From a virus, in IMG/VR virus record IMGVR_UViG_3300033144_009183, positions 1 to 26,909 of that record: a stretch of 26,909 nt of DNA; one strand, written 5' to 3'. The translations under genes and the position numbers were made by a program. Positions 1 through 7,350 of this stretch are shown piece by piece. Below the pieces are notes generated by a model, which was not told where the DNA came from, searched no databases, and was given only the letters and a program-made list of their open reading frames with translations. Each line of letters starts with the position of its first letter. Position 1 is the stretch's first letter.

Positions 1-623
1 GATAATTCCTCTGTTCTCACATAGTAAGCGAGCGTTCTAACATTAAGACCATTATCTAATTGGGTTGATGTGTCGTCAACACCGCGCCACCAAAACAAAA
101 TTTCAGAGAGCCCCATGTATTTAAAAAAATCCCTATGAGATGTCATAAATCGCTTAAACCATAATGCTGAAATATCGGCCTGCCAGTTTGTTAATGTCCA
201 TATATCAAACTGAACCAGAGTATCAAACCATTGGCCATATATTTGTGTATCCTTTTCATCTTTTGTTTCAGGGTTTTTAATTTGACGTAAACGCGGCGCA
301 ACTTCCCTCGTGGTTCCAAACGGCTGTTTACTTCCGCCAATCGATCCAGGTTCTTCTCTCGTTATCTTATATGTTATCGTATCAACAAATTTTTCAGTCG
401 GATTATCCATGGTCGCTTTATGTTCCTGCGTCCCCTTCATTAAATATCTTGGAAATGCCGGGGCTATAACAAGACCTGGTTTTTCGATATCAAGAACATG
501 ATACAACAACGCAAAAAATTGCTGCATTGTTAAATTGCCAAAAGCTTTTTGCGGCACCGGATACATGCCACTCAATTTATCAGCATATTTATCGGCTGTT
601 AAAACTTCACCGGATTCAATCAT
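1..623 (-). CDS. Tail-completion / neck-like protein, cut by window edge
   Basis: An open frame begins with ATG at 623 and runs off the left edge without a stop, giving about 207 visible residues. The ATG overlaps the stop of the upstream neck gene (ATGA), and a GAGGG element lies about 10 bases upstream. The C-terminal half (YGQWFDTLVQFDIWTLTN, a WFKRFM segment, and VRTLAYYVRTEEL at the visible end) resembles small phage proteins encoded just after head-tail connectors that complete the neck or tail. An earlier stretch (KQPFGTTREVAPRLRQIKNP) looks like a surface loop. Position after the connector genes supports a role at the head-tail interface. This assignment comes from remembered family character plus synteny, so the exact function is uncertain; the true C-terminus is not visible. 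Confidence 0.6.
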   Translation of the reverse strand, partial: MIESGEVLTADKYADKLSGMYPVPQKAFGNLTMQQFFALLYHVLDIEKPGLVIAPAFPRYLMKGTQEHKATMDNPTEKFVDTITYKITREEPGSIGGSKQPFGTTREVAPRLRQIKNPETKDEKDTQIYGQWFDTLVQFDIWTLTNWQADISALWFKRFMTSHRDFFKYMGLSEILFWWRGVDDTSTQLDNGLNVRTLAYYVRTEEL

Positions 624-1108
624 GTTATCATATCCCTCACAGTAAACACTTTTTTAAATTCAATTCTCCCTAAATCACCTCGTTTAGGATCAACACGCTT
701 AACACTATATTTTCTTTTAGGACAAACCTTACCATCTGCTAAATTCTCATCACTTTTATCATAAACAATTGTCGGCCTTTCGGTGTGCTCCCAATCCAAA
801 TCATATATCTCATCATCAACAACAACAGGGACATTATGTTTTAGATAAAAAATCTCAGATGTGATATCCAAATCACCTGGACTTGTAACAACAACACCCT
901 CGCGCTTGCTAACGGTACCGGAAACAGCAGGAATGGAATAACCCTCAATCAAAAAATCATTATATTCATATTTTGGACCGCCAATGGCCTCCTTTGTTAT
1001 GTCATTCCAATAGGGACTTTTCTCGTCAGTAAACTTCCGCAAAAGAAGCCACCTGGCTATTCCCTCAAAGTCCGACATTATCGATGAAAATTCGCTTCTT
1101 ATGTCCAC
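620..1108 (-). CDS. Putative head-tail connector (neck) protein
   Basis: This 162-residue protein probably starts at a GTG with GAGGAG six bases upstream. Its N-terminus (SIMSDFEGIARWLLLRKFTDEK, here in part: GIARWLLLRKF) forms an amphipathic helix, followed by a beta-rich middle and a basic C-terminal part. No catalytic motif is visible. It lies between the Ig-domain/connector gene and the tail-completion-like gene, the usual place for head-tail joining proteins in tailed phages. Its stop overlaps the next start (ATGA), so the two are probably translationally coupled. Function is inferred mainly from size and synteny. Confidence 0.5.
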   Translation of the reverse strand: MDIRSEFSSIMSDFEGIARWLLLRKFTDEKSPYWNDITKEAIGGPKYEYNDFLIEGYSIPAVSGTVSKREGVVVTSPGDLDITSEIFYLKHNVPVVVDDEIYDLDWEHTERPTIVYDKSDENLADGKVCPKRKYSVKRVDPKRGDLGRIEFKKVFTVRDMIT

Positions 1109-1118
1109 AAATTACTCC

Positions 1119-2471
1119 TCATAACACATCGACACTATTATCTTTACTAAAATACTCATCTTCTAATCTTTCCCATGTTGGCCGACGCTCATCGTAATCA
1201 GCCTTTACAGTACCAACAGAACTAACAAAAGATTGACCGGTTGTTATAATATTTAAATTTTTGGTAACACATATATTTAAACCTTCTATCCTTTTTTTAA
1301 CAATATCAACAAAACCCCGACCATAACTAACTGTAAAATCATCCAGTGTCTTAGAAGTCACCGGACCACCTGCAAAATAAACTCTATGAATCAAATCTAA
1401 TTTAGTTTTACATTCAACATAATCACGCGCCGCCTGGGGAACCGCGTCATCCTCCCATGCGGTTGTTGCCACACTCAATATATAAGACGAATTTTCATAT
1501 ATTAACATTTCTATTTCAGAATCCTTAACTTTTCGTATCAAATCCCCTAAATTAGATCTAATTAATTTAACAGTACTATAATAAGGACTTATAGCTGTTT
1601 TAAATGTGAATAAATAATCAGAACTGAGAACACCGCTTGCTGATATATCAGTTATTCCACTCTTCAAAACAACATTATATATACTCGATGGGGCATACTC
1701 ATCGGCCAATACGCCGGACGGTGCAATTGTCAAAGTTTTTTCACTAACACTATTAATATATGTCTCAGAGTCAACAGGAAAACCAAGCAAATCTTCACCT
1801 GTTATTAAAACTCTATTAACCAGTGAATCAGGGTCGGGCTCCAAATTAAATACGACTTTTATTTCACTTGTTATAACATTTGTCTCACCATTTATCGGAC
1901 TCGTTGACGCAACTTCAAAAACTATCGGTGCATCAGGTGGAAAAATATATTGATCAGGACCCTGCGGTATCGGCGTGATCGTCCCGTCAATACCAACTTC
2001 AGCTGCAGTTGTGACAATGTGTGAGACCGGCTCACCGGTGCGGCCAAATGTTTCAGCATAAATGCCATCCTCGCCTGTAAAATACGGGCCATCAGTGGCG
2101 GCATCTCCAACCTGCGCTAGTGGTATTGTTTTATCAACAGTTTCACCAGTTGTAAAATACGATACAAAACTATTATCGTCCCAATTTTCGCCTAACAGTG
2201 TTTTAATTCCACTATCACCACCGACAAGTATTATGCTATATTTAGTATTTTTCTCTAAATAAGCATAGAGCTGAAAAGTAAGAGTTTTTGTCCCAACAAC
2301 GTAGTCCGGAACTCCACTGACTATTTCTTCTGTATCTGTTTGAACTAAAATAACAGATGAATCTGTTATTGTTGATCTATCGAGTGCCTCATCAAATTTA
2401 AAACTGAGAAAAACATTTAAAACAACTCCGGTCGCAAAATTATTGGGAAATGATTCCAGTATCTTTGCCAT
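1119..2471 (-). CDS. Two Ig-like domains fused to a connector-like C-terminus
   Basis: The 450-residue protein has an N-terminal Big_5/SbsA-type Ig-like domain (about residues 5-112, opening SFPNNFATGVVLNVFLSFKF). A linker of about 65 residues, rich in Gly, Thr and Pro, follows, and then a second Ig-like domain (about 185-290, opening STSPINGETNVITSEIKVVF). The last 150 residues are different: helical, with IRSNLGDLIRKVKDSEIEML and QAARDYVECKTKLDLIHRVY, similar in character to gp6-type head-tail connectors. The gene sits among head and neck genes, so it is probably a virion protein that displays Ig domains near the neck. A clear SD at normal spacing is missing: AGGAG lies about 16 bases before the ATG. 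The Ig calls are fairly firm; the connector reading is inference. Confidence 0.55.
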   Translation of the reverse strand: MAKILESFPNNFATGVVLNVFLSFKFDEALDRSTITDSSVILVQTDTEEIVSGVPDYVVGTKTLTFQLYAYLEKNTKYSIILVGGDSGIKTLLGENWDDNSFVSYFTTGETVDKTIPLAQVGDAATDGPYFTGEDGIYAETFGRTGEPVSHIVTTAAEVGIDGTITPIPQGPDQYIFPPDAPIVFEVASTSPINGETNVITSEIKVVFNLEPDPDSLVNRVLITGEDLLGFPVDSETYINSVSEKTLTIAPSGVLADEYAPSSIYNVVLKSGITDISASGVLSSDYLFTFKTAISPYYSTVKLIRSNLGDLIRKVKDSEIEMLIYENSSYILSVATTAWEDDAVPQAARDYVECKTKLDLIHRVYFAGGPVTSKTLDDFTVSYGRGFVDIVKKRIEGLNICVTKNLNIITTGQSFVSSVGTVKADYDERRPTWERLEDEYFSKDNSVDVL

Positions 2472-2494
2472 CTCACTTTTTTAAAACTCCTAAA

Positions 2495-3046
2495 TTATTT
2501 AACAATAACTTCTTCATCATCCTTTTCATCCTTTTTTGCTACACCAACACGCTGTGTAACAGGAAGAGTGTGAATCTGATCAGTTATTGCGTCAATAATG
2601 CCACCACGAGATTGCGAACTGGGGTTATTGCCACCTCGTTCCAATTCCATAATTCTTTCTAATGTCGGCAAATCTTTAATCGTGCGAATATCCTGGATTA
2701 TTAAATCTTCTATGTTTCTGTTTATTACTTTTATATAACGATCATCCTGCTGGTCAATTTTCTTCGGCGCTTTCACTATTGGTTGACGAGACACATCTTT
2801 ATTTGCTACACCACCATATTTCAATGAAACATCTTTATTTTTCTGATAAACAAACAAAATACCAGCATTTATATTCTTCCGAATAAAAGTAGCATCCATT
2901 TTATCTGTCACAGTAATCCGATCTTGGCCCTTATCAAAAAAACTTAAAGTAAAATCATTTGAGGGATCTATATACATTCCACTCATTTTCGGATTTAACA
3001 CAACTTGACAACCAACTAAAGACTTTTCTTGATCCATCTGATCCAT
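2495..3046 (-). CDS. Small head-module protein, function unknown
   Basis: About 183 residues. The ATG at 3046 is preferred, with GGAGG about 10 bases upstream; an in-frame TTG two codons earlier, closer to the SD, is an alternative. The first 90 residues are beta-prone (MYIDPSNDFTLSFFDKGQDR). The middle is helical (RNIEDLIIQDIRTIKDLPTLERIMELE), here described as residues about 110-140, and the tail is acidic/basic (KKDEKDDEEVIVK). It follows the major capsid gene, where head-tail joining or capsid accessory proteins are commonly encoded. I recognise no family. A strong hairpin lies between the capsid gene and this start, so it may be expressed at a lower level. Confidence 0.45.
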   Translation of the reverse strand: MDQMDQEKSLVGCQVVLNPKMSGMYIDPSNDFTLSFFDKGQDRITVTDKMDATFIRKNINAGILFVYQKNKDVSLKYGGVANKDVSRQPIVKAPKKIDQQDDRYIKVINRNIEDLIIQDIRTIKDLPTLERIMELERGGNNPSSQSRGGIIDAITDQIHTLPVTQRVGVAKKDEKDDEEVIVK

Positions 3047-3070
3047 ACGCAATAACCCTCCTCAGGATAA

Positions 3071-3096
3071 GGTCGGAGAGGTTTCCCTCTCCGACC
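3071..3096 (-). terminator. Perfect 11-bp hairpin after the capsid gene
   Basis: GGTCGGAGAGG is followed by a four-base loop and then CCTCTCCGACC, a perfect 11-bp GC-rich stem. It lies in the 80-base gap between the capsid stop and the next start. On the minus-strand transcript it is followed by TTATCC, not a long U run, so it looks more like an attenuator, a partial terminator or an mRNA 3'-end stabiliser than a classical Rho-independent terminator. Confidence 0.6.
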
Positions 3097-3105
3097 AAAC
3101 ATCAA

Positions 3106-3127
3106 TTCCGTTTATTTATTAACGGAA
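3106..3127 (-). other. Second stem-loop directly after the capsid stop
   Basis: TTCCGTT and AACGGAA form a 7-bp stem around an eight-base AT loop, three bases past the capsid stop codon. With the 11-bp hairpin just downstream it makes a tandem hairpin pair in the capsid 3' untranslated region. Confidence 0.4.
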
Positions 3128-3129
3128 AC

Positions 3130-4368
3130 TTACAGGCCTAAATTCTTCTGCGTGTCCAACGCTGCTAACTGAACCTGGTTCACGTTATCGAATATGTAGT
3201 TTCTATCAACAACCGCATTTCTACAAACAGCTATACCTTTACCCTGATCGAACACGTTTTCACCATATCTCTCACTGACGTGCACCTGACGGACATCTCT
3301 CTCAAAAATATCATCCTCATCTGTTTCAGGATTTTGTCTTTGAACAAGAATACCACATCTTTGACTATCAGCCATTATAATATTTGTTAAAGGTTTCGTG
3401 TTTCCCGATCCCGGGACAAACGGCACCAAATGACTCACAAGAACTTTCATCGGAGTCGGTAAATAACTAGGCGGAATATTCCACGTAGAACCAACCGGCG
3501 TAAAAGTCTGCAAATAAGGATCCAATCCACTCAGATCGGTTTCCTTACCTGTTCCTGAATATTTAAGACCTAAACCCTTTGGACTAAAAATTTCAGGCCA
3601 GCCTTTGTTACCAGACCCAAGAGGCATTCTCCTGGTGGCTAACACGGCTCCCTTCATCACTATCTCCCGAAGCTGAGGATCGACCGCAAACACTTTCCAT
3701 GCCAACGGTGACATAAGTAAAGTATCCGGCACAAATCCACGAAGAGCAAGATATGCCCACATGTCAAAAATATCATTAATCGTTGCTGTGCCATTCTGAG
3801 CACCAGCTATATTTCTGCCAGTAAGTACACCATTTTCACTGTTCGCAGGATCAGCATTATCATAAACGGTTATACCCATTTGATCGATAAGTCTAACACT
3901 CAAACTCTCTTTCAACCTTGCAAGAGCAGCACCAGCAGCACGAAGCCACAGTGTGATAACATCAAACTGATTATCATTTATAGCCTCTTTGGAAATATTA
4001 ATCGCACACCCATATTTCGACACTGTTATTGCAACTGTTGACCCAACAGTATCAGTGGCAATTGTGGTTTGCGGATATACATCCCCCTGAGGGATCTTAC
4101 CAGCCACAATTGATCCAACCGCACCTATCTCAACCATCTGACCTTCTGGGAGATCTAGACGTGTAAAAAGATTTGGTGTGATCAGCAAATTGGGCTCTAC
4201 TGCTTCTATAATTATCCTCTTAACAACCTTAGGAACAAACGGGGCTAAATCCTCGGTTGTAACAAGATCGTTAATTGTTAATCTTGCATCGACGTCATCG
4301 GCGAATCTACCATTGTTGGTAAAAACATCGTAGACACGACCTAACTTCTGCGTATCTGTTAATTTCAT
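3130..4368 (-). CDS. Major capsid protein, HK97-fold type
   Basis: The 412-residue protein forms the icosahedral shell. Features that fit the family are an N-terminal helical arm (residues 1-60), a hydrophobic beta segment (VEIGAVGSIVAGKIPQGD), and a helix after KYGCAINISKEAINDNQFDV that corresponds to the spine helix (LRAAGAALARLKESL). A P-domain-like stretch follows (LRGFVPDTLLMSPLAWKVF). The length is in the usual range. ATG is preceded by GGAGG at five bases, one of the strongest ribosome sites in the window, as expected for an abundant protein. It follows the scaffold/protease and 356-residue genes and is followed by two hairpins. I see no internal cleavage signal, although the first 50 or so residues could be removed by the maturation protease. 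Confidence 0.85.
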   Translation of the reverse strand: MKLTDTQKLGRVYDVFTNNGRFADDVDARLTINDLVTTEDLAPFVPKVVKRIIIEAVEPNLLITPNLFTRLDLPEGQMVEIGAVGSIVAGKIPQGDVYPQTTIATDTVGSTVAITVSKYGCAINISKEAINDNQFDVITLWLRAAGAALARLKESLSVRLIDQMGITVYDNADPANSENGVLTGRNIAGAQNGTATINDIFDMWAYLALRGFVPDTLLMSPLAWKVFAVDPQLREIVMKGAVLATRRMPLGSGNKGWPEIFSPKGLGLKYSGTGKETDLSGLDPYLQTFTPVGSTWNIPPSYLPTPMKVLVSHLVPFVPGSGNTKPLTNIIMADSQRCGILVQRQNPETDEDDIFERDVRQVHVSERYGENVFDQGKGIAVCRNAVVDRNYIFDNVNQVQLAALDTQKNLGL

Positions 4369-4404
4369 TGTTACCTCCTATTTATATATTTATACTCTCA
4401 TCAA

Positions 4405-5475
4405 TTACATCTGTAATTGAATTCTAACATACCCTATTGCACCAGACCGCACAGCTGATAAAATATTACTCTTAGCAGCAGCAGCACCAGATGCGACAAG
4501 AACATCCCTCGCGAATATATACAATTCGGTAGGAAGACCGGCTGTCTGATTACTAGGAATCATCATACCTTCATATGCCTGAATCGTGGAACTTAAATCT
4601 TTCGGGAACCTACTATCACAAGATTTAACCACACCAACTGTCTGCGCCGTTCTAGCACCTGTCACAGCGTTACTCTGTGTTTTAAACCGACCATACAAAT
4701 CAGACTGCAGCAATGTACCCGGACGGGCTCCTTCAGCACTTCCATCAAAATAAAAGAAAGCGTTCTTTCTCCAAACAGTAGGATACGCTTTTCCAACCGT
4801 AGCAGGAACAACATCAGCGTCACTACCAAAATCGGCTACTTTATTAGTATCAACATAAGGAATTGTAACAAAACCCTTACACGCCACACCATAAATATCA
4901 TGCTTCTGATAATTAAGATATTGACCCCTTATATCCTGATACACATCCTGATAAACAACACCAACAGGTATATTAGCGGCAAGAACCAAACTGGAACTCG
5001 CTGAGCTTGTCCACCCCGCGTTATTATCATCAAGAACACTATACGGCGTTGTTGACTGCGCGCCACCATTGGCCGGAATCAATAATGCTGTGACAGACTC
5101 CTGATATCCCCATGGGTTTTCATCAACAGGGACATAAATAAGATCTTTAGCGACTGTTGTCTGATCATTATACACAGGAACGGTACCACTCGCCGTCGGC
5201 GTAGGAATACCATAATCAATTGTTGTCTGATTTGTTATAAGAGACACAATGGTCCCTTTTGTTAACACGACAGCATCCGGATCAGGATTCCTCGATTCAA
5301 CACCTCTTGCATCATTCCAAGCAACCGGCAAATACTTATAAGGATAAACAGGTAACCCAGCTGTAACAGCGTTTTGAACATCAAGTGTTCTGACGTTAAC
5401 CAGTCTATCTCCTAAATCAGTAAGCGGTTTTAAAGGAACTCTACGAACCACATCATTAAAATTTAACTTTTCCAT
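4405..5475 (-). CDS. Putative capsid decoration or accessory structural protein
   Basis: The 356-residue protein is rich in Thr, Ala, Val and Tyr, with almost no strongly charged stretches. It looks like an all-beta structural protein (for example TKGTIVSLITNQTTIDYGIP and VPVYNDQTTVAKDLIYVPVD). The start is secure: GGAGG lies a few bases before the ATG. It is encoded between the protease/scaffold and the major capsid protein, where a decoration protein or head-fibre base is often found, and the strong SD suggests high expression. No named family is recognised; a second capsid-type protein is a less likely alternative. Confidence 0.5.
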   Translation of the reverse strand: MEKLNFNDVVRRVPLKPLTDLGDRLVNVRTLDVQNAVTAGLPVYPYKYLPVAWNDARGVESRNPDPDAVVLTKGTIVSLITNQTTIDYGIPTPTASGTVPVYNDQTTVAKDLIYVPVDENPWGYQESVTALLIPANGGAQSTTPYSVLDDNNAGWTSSASSSLVLAANIPVGVVYQDVYQDIRGQYLNYQKHDIYGVACKGFVTIPYVDTNKVADFGSDADVVPATVGKAYPTVWRKNAFFYFDGSAEGARPGTLLQSDLYGRFKTQSNAVTGARTAQTVGVVKSCDSRFPKDLSSTIQAYEGMMIPSNQTAGLPTELYIFARDVLVASGAAAAKSNILSAVRSGAIGYVRIQLQM

Positions 5476-5496
5476 TATTTCCTCCTTTTAAACGTT

Positions 5497-6498
5497 TTAT
5501 TCACCTAAAACAACTCGTTTTATCCAACTTTTTCTATCTTCTTGTTTTTTCTCTTTATCTTTAACGATTTTTTCAAAATTATCAACAACAGGATTTTCAA
5601 TCAGCTCTGATACACCAGATAAATTCAAATCCTTTTTTAAATCATTGATTGAATCAATTAATGACTCCGATGACCGTGTTGCTAATTCATTAACTTTTTC
5701 TGAATACTTTGCATCTCGCGCTTCCGTACTATCAGCGTCAAGTATATCATTAACATTTGAACGTTTTAACATGATCGACAAATCAATGATCTTCTCAGCC
5801 TGTTTTGCACGAAGATCTTTCATAAGCTCATTTATTTTCGTGTTTGCTTTTTCAAGCTCATTTTTAGATCCATCAGTCATAACAGCATCTTCAGCGATTT
5901 TCTTCTCCAATACGGCTATCTTATCCTTAAGAGCCTTCACATCATCGATCGCATCAGGTGTATTTACGGGTGTATTTACAGGCTCATTTACATGTGCACT
6001 ATTCTCAACTTCATCTTTCTTTTTGGACATCGGGCAATTAAGCGTTTTCGCTCTCCTGCGAACACATGCCGCTATTTTAGCACGAACACCCGAACTATAT
6101 TTTTCAACAACTTTCGGCCATTTCAACATAGCTAACGCAACCGCACAATGTTTGCAATCAGGCACCGGAAATGTTTTTCCTGGGCCGCAAAAAGTTGTTT
6201 TCATTTTCTTTCTCGCTTTTGATCCTACCGGAGGAAGTTTTTTATCCTCAACTGTATCATCATAATCTTTATCTTCCGGACCATACCCGATGGATAAAGA
6301 AACAAATGACTCATAATCTTTAGCAAGCTCTTCTGCTTCTTTTTTCTCATCCTCGTTCTTCCAAACATCATCAACTTCATCCCCGCATGTCTCACATTCG
6401 TCCAATTCTTTCAAAGCATCAACTATTAACTTTTCAAAATCCTCGTCAGAAATAGGCTCAGAAACAGATTTAGGAACAGGTTTTGTTTTAACTTCCAT
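5497..6498 (-). CDS. Nested in-frame scaffold protein (internal start)
   Basis: Within the protease gene and in the same frame, ATG at 6498 (Met262) is preceded by AGGAGG at 6507-6512, eight bases away. This is a near-perfect ribosome site and a better one than the full-length gene has. The product would be 333 residues: acidic segment, Cys-rich DUF6582-like module, coiled coil and basic C-terminus, without the protease domain. That is the lambda C/Nu3 arrangement, where the scaffold is made from an internal start and shares its C-terminus with the protease. The SD and frame are seen directly; expression as a separate protein is inference. Confidence 0.6.
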   Translation of the reverse strand: MEVKTKPVPKSVSEPISDEDFEKLIVDALKELDECETCGDEVDDVWKNEDEKKEAEELAKDYESFVSLSIGYGPEDKDYDDTVEDKKLPPVGSKARKKMKTTFCGPGKTFPVPDCKHCAVALAMLKWPKVVEKYSSGVRAKIAACVRRRAKTLNCPMSKKKDEVENSAHVNEPVNTPVNTPDAIDDVKALKDKIAVLEKKIAEDAVMTDGSKNELEKANTKINELMKDLRAKQAEKIIDLSIMLKRSNVNDILDADSTEARDAKYSEKVNELATRSSESLIDSINDLKKDLNLSGVSELIENPVVDNFEKIVKDKEKKQEDRKSWIKRVVLGE

Positions 6499-7281
6499 AT
6501 CAACTCCCTCCTTATCAATTATATTATCTTTTATCTTACTCTCCACATTAACATTATCACCCACATTATCCAACTCAATGGAACCGGCCACACTATCATC
6601 AACAAACTGCATAGAAACAACAGATGCAACATGATCATTACTATAATCAGCAGGACAATTAATAAAAGAAACTTCTTTATAATCCATCTCACTAATTATC
6701 ATACCACATAACTTACCATCATATACTTTACCAATCTGATGATCACAACTCAACGATGCCCCAAAACTACTATAACCAATTGGTTTTTTACACACCGAAC
6801 AAAGCGGCGCATCAACAGGTGAACCTCCGGTGGAAACAGTAAAAAATCTTTGATTTAAAACATCATCGATAGCACTCTTATCAGTGACCAAAATCTTCAA
6901 ACGAATTTTACCACTGGGCGCCCCGCGTAAAACTTCTACATTTTTTTCATCTTTCCCGGCATCGTTCGGAAAATGTGATCTCATTAATGGTATAAACGCG
7001 GCCTGAACAACACGGCCGATTGCTGTTTTATCCTCAACATGATGAGATAAAACCGGTTTATTATATGGATGCAGCCAGCTGCTCACGGCTTTGGCCATTC
7101 CATCGTGTGAATAAAAATATAAATTATGATTAAAATAGCCGCAATGTGTCGCATCAACTGTAACTTCCAGAAATTTCTTATTTTCAGAATCAGAAATGTT
7201 TATTCTATCTTTTTTTAAACTATCAGTGAATTTAGCAGGTGACCTAACAACTATTTCGTCTTTCAAATACATTCTATTCAT
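5497..7281 (-). CDS. Head maturation protease fused to scaffold
   Basis: This 594-residue protein processes and scaffolds the prohead. The N-terminal about 230 residues look like a phage maturation protease: KPVLSHHVEDKTAIGRVVQA carries candidate catalytic His80/81, and FFTVSTGG carries candidate nucleophile Ser150. A zinc-binding-like insert follows (CSVC at 161-164, CDH at 179-181, C192), as in many phage proteases of this group. After an acidic linker comes a module at about 363-420 (FCGPGKTFPVPDCKHC, then a basic helix ending in RRRAKTLNC), which recurs in phage protease/scaffold proteins (DUF6582-like). The remainder is a coiled coil (about 450-500) and a basic C-terminus. GAGG lies about 10 bases before the ATG. 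A strong internal start at residue 262 is listed separately. Confidence 0.75.
   Translation of the reverse strand: MNRMYLKDEIVVRSPAKFTDSLKKDRINISDSENKKFLEVTVDATHCGYFNHNLYFYSHDGMAKAVSSWLHPYNKPVLSHHVEDKTAIGRVVQAAFIPLMRSHFPNDAGKDEKNVEVLRGAPSGKIRLKILVTDKSAIDDVLNQRFFTVSTGGSPVDAPLCSVCKKPIGYSSFGASLSCDHQIGKVYDGKLCGMIISEMDYKEVSFINCPADYSNDHVASVVSMQFVDDSVAGSIELDNVGDNVNVESKIKDNIIDKEGVDMEVKTKPVPKSVSEPISDEDFEKLIVDALKELDECETCGDEVDDVWKNEDEKKEAEELAKDYESFVSLSIGYGPEDKDYDDTVEDKKLPPVGSKARKKMKTTFCGPGKTFPVPDCKHCAVALAMLKWPKVVEKYSSGVRAKIAACVRRRAKTLNCPMSKKKDEVENSAHVNEPVNTPVNTPDAIDDVKALKDKIAVLEKKIAEDAVMTDGSKNELEKANTKINELMKDLRAKQAEKIIDLSIMLKRSNVNDILDADSTEARDAKYSEKVNELATRSSESLIDSINDLKKDLNLSGVSELIENPVVDNFEKIVKDKEKKQEDRKSWIKRVVLGE
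6507..6512 (-). promoter_or_regulatory. Strong internal ribosome binding site for the scaffold
   Basis: AGGAGG on the minus strand lies eight bases upstream of an in-frame ATG inside the protease/scaffold gene. Such a strong site inside a coding region is unlikely to be neutral and argues for translation of a separate scaffold. Confidence 0.6.
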
Positions 7282-7350
7282 TATAATATTTCCTCATATT
7301 GCAAAACCCTACCATATCCTATTAATATAGTAGTATCATTTAACATATTT

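Noticed and set aside
310-501. 63-codon plus-strand frame near the left edge
   Set aside because: It lies opposite the partial tail-completion-like gene, which has a coupled start and SD.
5645-6265. 206-codon open frame on the plus strand opposite the protease/scaffold gene
   Set aside because: Ser/Phe-rich translation typical of an antisense shadow of a Lys/Glu-rich coding region; no SD, and the minus-strand gene has clear domains.
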